Source of the DNA: Burhinus oedicnemus
Lineage: Eukaryota > Chordata > Aves > Charadriiformes > Burhinidae
Direction: 5' to 3'
Length of the DNA: 64,000 nt
Assembly: GCA_008921705.1 (NCBI GenBank)
Contig: VFFE01007669.1
Span: forward strand, 4,971,633 to 5,035,632
Position 1 is the stretch's first letter; each line of letters starts with the position of its first letter. Below the pieces are notes generated by a model. The model was not told the DNA's origin, ran no database searches, and saw only the letters and a program-made list of their open reading frames with translations. The translations under genes were made by a program, and so were the position numbers. Positions 15,401 to 28,619 of the stretch are shown in pieces.

Positions 15401-18400
15401 AAAAGCAAACCATGAGAACAAAATACTGCTGCTCCAGAATTATTCATCTTGTTTCATCCACACCTCTCTTCAAATACTATACTTTAGACTTTCTTAGACC
15501 CTCTAACCAAACACTCAAAACAAGGTAAGAGATCTACATTATTTTACTGCTTATTATTCAAATATAAACATACGTGGCCTCATGCAAGCCATAATACACA
15601 TTAAATATGTGAATAAGAAAAGACATTTAAGTTTGAATGAAGTAATGCAAGTACCTTATAATCTTGATCTGGCAGCATGTTGAGTAAGAAAGTCACCATC
15701 TTCTGTGGAAACTCATATTTTATTGTCCAAAATAATAATTCTTCTAGAAAACATTTATGCTTCAAAACATCCATGATAGATTGATCTGCATAAAAGGTTG
15801 GAGGAGGGGATGTGTAATATAATAACTATTAGAACTAAAAATAATGAAAGTGCAGTTGCACTGTCTTATATAAAATTTAGTAACAAAAACTTAAGAACCT
15901 CTTAGTGTGCTCTGTAAATAATTTTTTTTTAAAAACATTGGGAAAATGAACATGGCCAACACTGCACAGTGTCACAGTTTCTAGCAATAAAAAGGACCTC
16001 CCAGAGAAGGCAATGGAAGTTTTCAGTACAATTATACCACAAAGAGTCCAGTCTTCATTGATTGCATTGAATCATATCACCTTACTGTAATAGCTCCAAT
16101 TGTTATAATGAATCACAACCATTTGCATAATATTTACACAGCCACTTAATCGAGGGAAACTGTTAGTATAGACTACTAGTTAGGTGAAGCTAATGTAGCA
16201 AAACAACAAAATACAATTTATGATTAAGCGATGAGTTCTATCACCTAAGAACGCTTATGTTCTGTTTACAAAGCTCTAAATAAGCTAAATAGAAGCAATA
16301 ATGTACCAGTTATCTTATTTTAAAGCAATATATGTAACGACTGACGAACAAAGTTTTTGTTTGTTTGGTTTTGTTTGGTTGGGTTTTTTAATATAAAAAT
16401 TATCATAATCAGATAATTAGGCACTAGCTCCTGATGGTGACAGAAGAGACAGTCTCATCTTTCCCCATTCAACTCCTGACGATTCACTCTGCCCCCTTAC
16501 TCATACTGACAGTAGATCCCTGTGGAGTACCTACGTAGGAATCAAGTCATCTTTCCATTGTGTCATCTGCATTTTCAAGCAGATCAGTTTCATGATTGCA
16601 AAGCTTGCATAAACTGATCTCTGCCAGAATCAACTGTTCAGGAAGCTATGGCTTGACAGAGCATAAATCATGTTAACCCCATTTAAAAGAATTACTAAAA
16701 TATAAAGACTCTCTATCACCATTCTTCAAGAGGTTGATTATTTACGATTTAAAACTACAACAGGCATTATTCACTCCTGTAGTATATAAGGACTAAACCT
16801 AATAATAATAATAATGTTCCTTTATACCTAGAAATCAACTACACCTGAAGATATACCCCACACACAAAATCCCGTATTCCAATGGGACTGTATGAAGTGC
16901 TCCCATCAGCACAGATTCAAGAACACTTAAGCTGAACATCTTCTGGCCTTGAAGACTCACTTCTTCACTGAAGTATGACAGCGTTAGGGACTGCACTGGA
17001 TAGCTTTGTGCCTAGCCAAAGCAGGATAGCCGTTTGCGCTTTTCCTAAGCGGGAATTACCTCCATTTTCCAATACCAAAAGGTCACAGCTCCCCAGCCAA
17101 GTGACCAATCAGCCCAAAACATCTCAGGAATTGCAAAAAATCATGAGAAATAATGAATAATTTGAATTTTAGGGATCTCCTCAAGACTTTAGCAAGCCAC
17201 ACAACAACAAGAATACGTTTTATTCAATATATTCTACAAGCGTCGAAATAAAAAATTACCTTCACAGAGTCATGAAAGATATTTTAATATTAAAATATTT
17301 TGTAAAGCATTACACATCACCTACTGCAGCAAACATATGATGATCATTTATGTTCTCTTCCTCGTCTCTTGTTAAGAAATTGCATATGTGATTTTACTGC
17401 CCACGAAAGCTTGGTAGCCATGCAGACTGATGTCCTCTGTCCACAGAACAGACAGCACAGGTTTAGGTACACGCCAAATGCCCCGAGTGAGAACACTGGG
17501 CATGAAGACAAGTGACACAACACCTTATCTGTCATTGATGTGTAGCTTTCTCTGACACATATCACAGTTGAACAGTGCATATCAAATTATTTATACAGCA
17601 GTTTCAGGCAGGGACAGAAGAATATATATCTGCTTACACCTGGTACAGAATTTAAGTAGGCAGAATGCTCTTACCCAACTTGGAAAATTTGTCAAGAACA
17701 CTGGGACTAACGTTCCCACTCTTGTGAGAAGCACCACATGATTTTAAATTTCTTTCAACAAATAAATAGAAAAATCTATAGTGCCTGTGGGTTTAAAATT
17801 GTCTTCAACATGAGGTATTTCAGATGGATGCAGGATGCAGGTTTTAAAACAGAGTAAAAATAAAAGTTCTCTCAATACTCAGTCCCATACCTGTATCAGT
17901 GAACCTCAGCATAAAACCTGTATTTTCTTTAAAGAAACCTTTTATTCTTTCCTAGTGCCACAAAAGACCCCATAGGCTGTTGTAAACGTCTCTCTGGAAT
18001 ACGAGTCTTAGCATTCCAAGATATCCCCAGTATATAAATAACCCTCTATGAAGACAGTACCACTAAAGACCTAGGATGGGACAGGGAGTCTGCTTATACG
18101 GAAAAGGTAAATCTGTTTTTATTCAATACTCAGTTTTCTAAAATTTTCTTTTCATACTCTTATTTTATACCCTATTGGACATAAAATATGAATACTGAAA
18201 ACTTCAGAAAACTATTCAATATTTAATAAAAACAGATACTTACCTTTCCCCCATTGGCAGATTCCCTCCTCTGGGACTGATATTAGGAGCTATCAACATC
18301 ATGAGCACAGTCCACGTTGGGATGCCTCAGAGGGGGAAGACTACAATCCTGGCAGGAAATGAAATGTTGAATTAAGGTACCACTTTTCCTGAAGTGCCAC

Positions 18401-21400
18401 TGCTGATACTGGTTTTCAGATCTGGCAGCTTCTCAAACTGAGCTTGCTCCCTGCCTATTTCCCATAATCAGTTATCATCCATGAGAAAACCAGCATTTTT
18501 TCTTGCATTACCTGACTCTAACTTATCTTTTAGACAAGCTAATAGCCTCTAAAATTCAAGTAAGAGAGTTTTCCTTGGATATCGGTAAGTTTCCTGCATT
18601 TCTTCAAAACTACCACCTCTCCCATATTATTATCCTCTGCCACAGTCTTTCACACACCATTTCCAAGATTGCTTCTTAACACCACCATTGCCAAAACACT
18701 GTTCTCTGCTTTTCCAGCTTCCCAGTCTTTTTCCTTCAATCTGAAACCACTAGAAACAATCAGTCTTACTTTCCCCATACTCCTCACAACACCTTCATAC
18801 CTTTTTACTGACTTCATGAACCCTTGCACTTCAAATTCAAGTTCCAAACCTTCACTCCAAAGCCTTTCCAGAAATTTTATTCCAACTTTTACCACAATTT
18901 TTCACCCAAATGTTCTTTTCTCAGGGCTTGCAATTTCTTGGTGCTTCCTATGTCAGTCTCCTCATACTCATATTTTAAAAAACAACAAAAAAAGCGTTCT
19001 TTATTTAATAATAAGAGTTTAAATATTTTTATTTAAACACTTCTTAGCACAAAAACATGTCAAGGACAAGCACAGGATAGGGCTATCTTGTCTCTAGCCT
19101 ATGGTCATTCCTGAATTAAAACTTGCACTGATCTCACTGTGAGTGCCACTCATGTTGGACTAGAAATTGCACAGAGGACTAATTTCAATCTAGGAAAATA
19201 ATGGAGTGATTTCAAAGGAGACTTCATTCAAGTATCTTTTCTTAAACATTCCTAGAACAGTACAGAAAGACCAACCAGAACCAGAGAGAGTCATTCTTGC
19301 CTGGCTGAGAACACAATCATACTGTACAGTGGCATAATGAAAAAAAGACTGTTAAGAACAAATACATCACAAACTTCTTTGCCAAGCTGTATTGCTTCAT
19401 ATGGAATGAATTTTTAGAAGTCAACTTACGACATGAAGGTGATAAAATGACTGGTCAGACTGAGTCCCAGACAGTGGTACTCACTCAAGGGAAATCAAAG
19501 TTGCCAATTACCACAATTTCACTTGCTATTCTTTTTTAGACCTTGCTACGTTTAATACCTGTCACATGCAGCACTACAGTGCTTGGGAAGTGAATGAATA
19601 TCTCTAGGTAATTTTTAAGATAGACATAAAGCAAATACGATAAACTGAGATCAGTACTTCATAAATACCTTTGGTGGCGCTGCTTAGTTTCACCCTCTTG
19701 CGCTTGCCCACACCTTGGCTACCATCCTGGTCCTCCTGGGTTGGGGGAAGAGTTTAAAAAATTGATAATCGTATATTTAGAATTTTATTGCTAAGAGATG
19801 GTATGCTCTCAAAATTCTGGTTTAACTATCAAGCTACAACAGAAAAGCCCTGAATATACTCTCTTGCCAGAAAAATACTTTTGCTGTTTACAGGAACCAT
19901 GGACTCTGTGCAACTCATTAGCAAAAACAGTTTTTTAAATTGCCTTTTCAGCCCCCCACAGACATTATCATCTGCGAGGTCACATCTGTTTAATTAATTT
20001 TGTAAGGTTACTCACTTTGATTTCTGAAACTGATTGCTACAAAAATGTTTAGCACCACAAAATTTTTAACTGTCGCACATCCAAGGTTTCACCGTATTCA
20101 TCTGTAGAGTTTGGGTTGTTTCCTAAAAAAAAGTATCAGCCAACCTATTGGCTATTAAGTTTGGCAACTCGGACAATTAGCTCGATATTTTCTAATCAAT
20201 ATAAAGTTTTGATCCAAGAATACAGTATTTCTGACACCTTTAAGAGGCCAATTCTAATTGCTGAATTGTAATTGCTTGTTCCCTACAGAATAATGGAAAC
20301 ACTTTATGCAGGCACTTGTCATCTGACGCTTTCAATGCACTCCGCAAACAAAAGAGCAAAGATTCCAAAATACAATGCAAGTTAAAAACATCATCACCAC
20401 CACTTTACAAAATCTAACACTGGGTGTTAAAAAAGAACATGACATTACAGGACTATATTAAATGCTGCATGGATTTTTACTAACAATGGTAGTCCTAATG
20501 AAACAGTGGAAATAAAGAAAGATTCCTACTGGATCTAATAAAATGAGAGATAATTAACGCAGATATCTACTGTTAAAAAAAAAAGGAATCAATATCCTTC
20601 TCCTGTAAGCAAATGCCATATTTTACTTTCAAACTTCACTGGAATGATAAAGAACCTGGTACACAAGAAGTGACTATCCTTCCTTAGAGAGAAAGATTAT
20701 TCATATTTTATTCTAAGGACTGGCCAAAAGTATCATGCTAATGAAAGGTCTGAATTTTCCTATCCTTTCAGTTCTTCCACCTGCAAATTCATTTTAAGAC
20801 AGATACATATTTGAACTCTTGGTCCTGTCATCTTTGTGAACACATGCTACTTTTGTACTTCAATCAGGAGCCAGTCAGTTCTTAGGGTGTTGCCACTGCC
20901 CACTTCCCCAGCAGAGGGGCCCAAGCACTCTAAAGCAAAAATCAGACCTGCTGAGATATTACTATGAACTGCAGGACTCTGCAATTTAAGTCTTCTGCCC
21001 TGAAGAAAAGGAATCTAAATTCCTGTAGCTAGAAAGTTGATAGCTGGAGGTCTCAAGACCTCTTCAGCAGTCTTAGTTAATCCAGAGTTTCTGGAGGGGC
21101 CTTAACCAGAAAACAATGCATTTGGGTATACAAATTATGATTAATGTGTTGGATTCTAGCCTCCAACACCACTGATTTGGCAAACAAAATGTATTTCCCC
21201 TTCTACAGTATGAGAAAAAATTTAAACAGTCTTCATTGCAACTTTTGAAGTGATTTCACTAAAAGGAAAAATTGAGTGATTTATCAGAAACACTTTCTTG
21301 AGGACTCTTTTTTTTTCTCCTCAGTAATGTTAGACAGTTGGTTTCCACTGCTTCAATAAGGTAGGATTAAATCTTAATGTCAAGTGCACAAGTTTTAACA

Positions 21401-24400
21401 GCCTTGAGATAGCAAGTGCTAGGTCACATGGTGTCTGCGAGGCCCAGGGATAAAGAGTAAGAGAATGAGTAAGCAAATGTAGAACACCTTATTTTTTACC
21501 CATTGGATAATGCTGTATAAATATACCCGGATAACAGCAAAGATCTATGTAGATCTACTTTACATAACAGAGTATTTAACAATATGCCTAAGGTGTGCCA
21601 CATCTGTTGTAAAGTCAGATAAACTTTATGTAATATTAGATACTACACATAGATTTTTTTATGATTACATGAAGTGGCAATTGGAGCCCAGTAACTATGT
21701 AACTGAGTAATAAGGCATTCAGTGTTCAACAAACTACAATGGCAGCCCAATGGAGATATCCAATACAAAAAGGTTTATTTGTCAGTGTGGCAAAAGCATT
21801 CACGCACTGGGTTTTCTTTGATTCCTAAGAATATAAGAACTTCTTAAACAGGAGGACAGATTTAGAGAGGGCCTTTTTCTTCCTTCTTTTGCACAAAGGA
21901 AACACAAGGAAGAAAAGCTAATAAAGGAAACTAATGGTGAGTCCTCTCCAAAATACCACAGGATGGAACACAACCCATTTGAGAAGTAAAGCACAAGTGA
22001 GCCTATACTGTTTTGGGGCTGTGGGGGACAGACAAAACAAAACAACCCACAACACATATATCAGGATATATCCATCCTTCAGATTCATTTTTAGCTCAGA
22101 ATCATCCACTATCATAGAAGTGAAACTAAATACTGAATTACACAAAACTTTTCAAGCTATTTAGTTCCCTGCAGAAGCACTGTTCTAATTTGTAGTGTAT
22201 GTAAATTTTGTAATCTAGCATTTCACCTGTGAAACAAAGCTACCTTTAAGACTTACTTGGTAAGAAAGAACATTAACCTTTCTCGATTCATCTTAAATAC
22301 CAGAAGAAAAAAATCCAGTTAAAAGTGTACTCTTGCCACATTACTTAATTAGAACATAGTTTTACTCTGCTATAAGAGAGTATAAGGCATAAAAAAAGCT
22401 GTGAATGTCCTTTGTAAATTACAGGGGAGGGCAGGGGAGAGGAAGAAGTCATAAAACTAAACTTTTTCCTCATTTCTCTAGGAAGCATTTCTCTAGTAAC
22501 ATCACTTTTCTAATAAGCATTTCAGCCTTCCACCTGCACAGTTCTGTTCTGGCTTTTGGAGGAAAGGACTGGACTTTCTTTTCAGCAATTCGTATTTGTC
22601 AAGCAGACCATGATTAAGAAAAACATTATGAAATAAGAAATTAACTTTCTTCGGAGATGCCACTAACTAAAGGTTTTTTTGGTCTAAAAAAAAGAAAAAC
22701 CCCCACAAAAAAATTTTTACATTATTTTTAATTGTATCCCATACTGTATCAATGTGATTTTATTAGAGATATGAAAGGAAGATTCAGAAGTGAAAATGTA
22801 TACTAAAAAACATTTCAATTTTCAGTGCTTATTGTTTTATCTGAATGCTACTTCATTCTTTTTTTAAAATTTTCTAAATACATATTTTAAAACAGGGTCC
22901 TGTGCTGTTTTACAATGTATCTTAATAATGTTGTTAACATCTTAAAATTGATTCCAAGTATGTGAGTATATGCAGAATTTCTATTTAAAAAAATCACATC
23001 TGTGGTAACTTAATAAAAAACCTAAGTGTATCTTTATAACCTGGAAATCAGAAAGAAAAGTCTCTCTAGAAAACAGGTATCTTTAACTAACAAGCTATAA
23101 TGCAGTTGCTGTAATTCCTCACTTTTTTATTCATAAAATATCTTTTCCTTGAAAAAAATTATCTTTTCCTGATAAAAAATTCCTTCTCCCTAAAATACAT
23201 CTCTATCTCTACCTCCCTCTTGGACTTCTTTCCTAAAAGCAACGTCAGCGATACACAATCTCTTCAGACTCTTAACAACTTCAGTTTACTCCCCTCTCCT
23301 CATCACTTACAGAGGTAAAACAGAAAGAAGAATGCTGAGCCACTTAAAGTTTATTTGAAAATGCTACTTGAGGTGATTAACATTAACTTGAGTCGCGGTC
23401 TTCTTTCATGGGCCTTAAAAGTTATGCTGTCAGCAGTCTTTCGTGGCTTGGGTTGGGGTTTTTTTTGTCTGTTTGTTTGTCAAGCGATGGTGAAAAAACA
23501 ACAAGCAATACTTTGAAAAATGCCAAATTATAAATAGCACTGCTGAAAGTGTAACAGATGCTGCTGTGCTCATGACAGAGGCAAACGTCATACAACTGTT
23601 TTAGACATACATGAACAATTGTTTTTACTTCAATACTTGTTCACATAGAATTCAATGTAAGCATAAATACTGTGAAAAACTGTACTTTACATTATTTAAA
23701 GTTTGTTGTACTACCCTACCAGAATGGCTGCTAAGGCTTACTAGTTGAAATTAGGTTTTAAATAGTAGGGAAAAAAAAATGAGAATAAATTGATAAAGTA
23801 ACTCTACCAGAATTTAACTTCCCTCATTAAATTCCACGTATTTATTACAGCTCAATCTAAAAGGAGATTCCCTCCTTTTTACTCCCACTCAATATGTTTG
23901 GTAAGTAAGGTCAAGTCTACGCATGGGAATTTATCTACAGAGAAATTCTCACTGCTGCTATCACCAGTTCAGCTGGATTCTCAAGTGCCAGAAACTGCTA
24001 ACACCATTCACAGCATCACATGCTTTAAGTTTGCTTTAATCAAGCCAAACTTACTTGATAGTGACTTTTGAACTACCTACACAAGTTTCTTCTACATTAC
24101 ACACATAAACTAAACCGAAATATTATTAGCAAAAATAAGGATTTTTGAAGAGGTCCTTAGTAAATCAAAGGCATGAAATCTGTTCCTTTGTATCTCCATT
24201 ATTCCCAATTATTAAAACGGAGAGAGTATGTGGTAGATAGAAGAGTTAAGGTTTGTGAAATTTAGCTGCAAGCATTCTCTCCATTTAATATTCTGTTGCA
24301 GTTCATTATAGTCTTTAAAAACAGTCTCACCTCATCTGAAGAATCCCCTTGTCCTGATGTTGCCGTAGCACCTGCTAAACCTTTTGAAATAAAAGAAATT

Positions 24401-27400
24401 CAGAGATTCCTTTCATAAGTCTTATACTGAAAAGAGAGTATTTCACGATATTTAGTGAGCCAGTATGAAATGAAACACTACATTAGCTTTCTTTAAAAGA
24501 TACACAGCAGTGGACTGAGAATTTGGAGGAAGATTTCCAAGCAATACAAAATTAGGGATTTGCAAGTACGTTCCATTGAAGAACTTCAACATACTGAGTT
24601 ACAGACGTGTTCTTTCAGAAACTGCAAAAAACTCTGATGGCCTTCAGTGATCAAAAAAAATTCCACAGCACTTTTGTAAGAATAGGTGGCTTAACTTAGT
24701 TGCAGTGACAAAATTCCACTACGAGCAATTTCATCTTGCCTACTCAAATTCCACTAATGCTATGACTGGAAAATGATGCTTAGTATATTAGCAACAAAAA
24801 GTTAATGTGTTTACCATGTCGATAGAATTAAAATGAGTCCTGTAATTTGGTGGTGCACTAAGTAACAGGTAAGTCCTTAGCTTATTTTTTAAAAAAACAA
24901 ATGTTAATGAAACTTAAAATAACAGTTTATATAAAAACCAGCAATAATCAAGTCTTCTCTTAAAACATTTTTCTACACAAACCTTGAACTGCTAATGCGC
25001 TAGTTCCAGCTCCTTGTTCCTGCATACCACATGCAATTTTATCCTCAGGAAATGCCAGTCCAGAGCCTTTCAAAGCAATGAGGTACTTTTCATGACTTTT
25101 CTTTGCACATGCATTCTCTCCAATACCTTAAATACATACGTAAAACAGCATTAAAGTACAACAGCAGCTTCATTTTTTATACAAGCAGTCTCAAAAATGG
25201 GCCACAATGTATTAATAAACTGTATAATTAAAAGATGTAGAAGCTAGAAAGTTTTTCCAACTGATGAACTGAAATCCAGAAGACCTGAAACCTTCTCAGT
25301 TTTTCCCCCTCCAACACAGTGTTTTCTTCAAAATGATGTACTTCATTTCTATTTTACCAGTGTTGCCACCATTACAGCAAAAAAAGGATTTGTTTTGATA
25401 TTTCAAAACAGTTGGTTTTGGACAGAAAGGACAGGGACCTATGATTTCCAATGGGAAAAAATGGGAAAGCAACAAAAAACCAGTAATGGTAATATGCCAA
25501 TGGTAATATTCTAATATTTGGAATTTTTCTTTCTAAGTTCAAGTTTTGACAGTTGCAATTAACGGAGACTATTCATAAAGATACCATCATTTCAACTGTT
25601 TGACGAAGCAAAGTCACACTGCATGCTTGTAATACAAAATTTTCCCCAAAGAAATGGACTAAAAAAACCCCAACACATTAGTTACATAAGGAAAAAATAA
25701 ACTTTAGAGAAACAAATTGCATCAAGTGTTTAAGGAAAAGAAAACATGAAAAAGATGACAGCATCTTTTTAGCTGTGCACTTTTTGCATTTAAAGTCAGA
25801 AGGGCAGGTTTTGCTCTAAAATTCCTTTTTTTGCTTTTCCTACCCAGAAACTGTACCTACTCAGACACACATATTCTCCATTCCGAGAGTCCAGATAAGA
25901 ACGCCTTGCTTCCCATTCTCTCTCCACTTTTCTGTCTCAGAAAATCCATCACATAACGGAAAAGAAAAGTCATTACCTTTCTCCCATTCAAATATTATTA
26001 ACAGGAGAGAAAAAGAGAAAGGAAAGAGAATAAAGACAACTGTCTCTGAGGCAGCTTTCCTTTCAAATAAAGATTTGAAGATTGCCTGTTCTTCCACAAG
26101 CTGGTGCCCAAGACAGTTATGGCAACTTAAACCTACAGTAATTACTATTTATTCCATACCTATGCAAAGGAATTATGCAAAGGACTCAAAAAAGACACCT
26201 TCTAATCACAAGAAAATACGATGGAGTTAATTTTTACCAGGTGGTTTGGGGTTATTTGTCCAACATTTTTCGATTCATTGTCTTTTGGTACAGGATGGAA
26301 GAAATAATTGGGAGGGGTAGGGAGGGTTGTTTTTAAGAAAAAAAAAAAAAGAAAAAAGGCTTTGCACAGAAGTGCAGGACAGACAATGACCTTTTGCAAT
26401 TCAGGTCTCCTCCAGTAATCTCTGTGAGAGCAGATCCCAAAATAAGTTAGACATATCCACTTTGAATAAGCTTGATATACCTTACTTGAAAGTACTAAGC
26501 TGCCAACTTTAAAGAGAATGGATTTATTATAAAAACTCTTTTGAAACGATGTATCTTTAAACAGTTATCTGGGACACAGAAGATAAGAGGTTTTCTCTTA
26601 CAGGTCTTAATAACGCATTTTAGTCGCTCCTGAAGCCCACCCCTCTACTATCAACGACAACAACAACAACAAATCCTTAAAAACCATGCATTTTTCTGGG
26701 TTTTAAGCAGTCAAACAAAAACATGCAGAAACTGAAGTGATAAACAGAACTTATGCCCTTAAATCCTTCATAATTTGAAAATTTAATTATTAGAAAGAAC
26801 ACAAACATACCAGAGCTAAGATCTTTGTAGAACTGTTGGCTAGTCAAAACCTGGGTAAGAACTGATCGCATTGCTCCTCCCATTTTGGTCAAGTCTTCTA
26901 GAAAGGAAACATGAGGCTCCAAAACCTGGAGGATTTTATGAAGGTCTTTCTCTGATGGCAGATCAAGAGCTGAAAACCACATAACAAGAACTTTTGGTGT
27001 AAATGTAATGTAATTTGGCCAAGACCTTCACAAGGCAGTACAACTATGACTATCACAAAATAAATTAATTTACATATTCATAATGCTCTAAAATTCACAT
27101 GTACAAGCTTCAAATTAATCCTGATTCCATTTTCTGGAAGAACTCAACATAATGCTAGGTAACCCTTAAAACATATTTAAGAAGCTATTCAGCAGAGAAC
27201 AAAATCAAATCACCTAGCCAGGCTGTAACTTTGTTAGGAAAAGATGGACAAAATTCAATGATATAAACTATAGATAGCATTCATGTATTCCTGTACTGTG
27301 TCTTCACAGACTGCAAAGCAAGAAGTAAGATATGCTAGATATATGCAAATTTAAAACATACCAGGCTCATTATACCCCTCTCGTAAGTGCTGAATAAGAC

Positions 27401-28587
27401 TAAAGATGAACTGTGGAAGAACTAATTCTGACATCATCAACAAGTCTTTCGGGACACATGGAACATTTGAATTTGACTTAATCCGGTGTCTTTTACAAAA
27501 CCTATAAACAGATGAGAAAAATGTTAGCCAAGCACAGCTCAGCAGAGTTAACATATACTAAGAAAACCATTACTTTTTCCATTTTTCAGAGAGTGTATAC
27601 TTTTACATCCAGGTGGTGTGGAAATGGTATTCTGAAATTCCAACTACTATGTTCAAACCCATTTTGGTTCTGAGTCCAGCAAATTATAAAGTTGTCAATT
27701 TTTTTTTCCCTTGTCAAAGTTCACATATCTAACATACCAGTTTCTTCCCCATCCATGTTAGAAGCATCTTCCATTTAACAATTAGAAGAATACTGAATTT
27801 TTCTTTATCAAGACACACTTCCCAATTCCTGAACAGCCAAACTGAAAATATCTAACTAAATAAAACAGTTCCTCTCCTTTCCATGAAGTAGTCAGAGGCT
27901 GGCCTGATTCTTGAATTTCTCATTCAGATGACTTTTTTCATGTCTTCTGACATTAATAAAAACAACTTCCAAAAGCATAAGAGTTTGCAGGATCAGTAAT
28001 TCTTTCAAATGTATAGCAACTAAGATTTACTTATCAAAGAATGACAGAAACACCCTGCAAAAATTGTGCAAATTGTTTCACTTAAAAAGAAAAGAAAACT
28101 TTTCCTCTTTGGAGAATTCCTGCATGGTAGTAGTTGAGGCTTGGCTAATGCACAATGACATGAGGTTGAACCAAACCCCATTAGAGCAGACAAGAGTGAT
28201 TTCCCACTGATTTAACACGAGCCTGACTCAAGAGCCACTGAATACTTTTCTACTCCCAATCTATTTTTAGAAAGGACATTTACCAACATCAAAGAGTTAT
28301 CTACCCATGTCAAAAAAGAAGCTAACAAGGAATAGTCTAAAAACACATCAAACAAGAGTAAACTATTGGACAGATTCACTAGATTTTACCAGTAATTTTT
28401 CAACATAAAGATTCAGAAATGGATTCAGCTTTGTTTGAATATGGAAACTGTTTTCTAAATTTATTCATGTCTTCACTATATTTGCTATGCCATATTTTCC
28501 AGAAGAAGCCTGCTACTTTCTACAACATAAGCCTTTCTTCTTTAAGGACCCTTGAAGTAAATTTAGGACACATACACACACACACAG

Positions 28588-28619
<32 letters not shown>

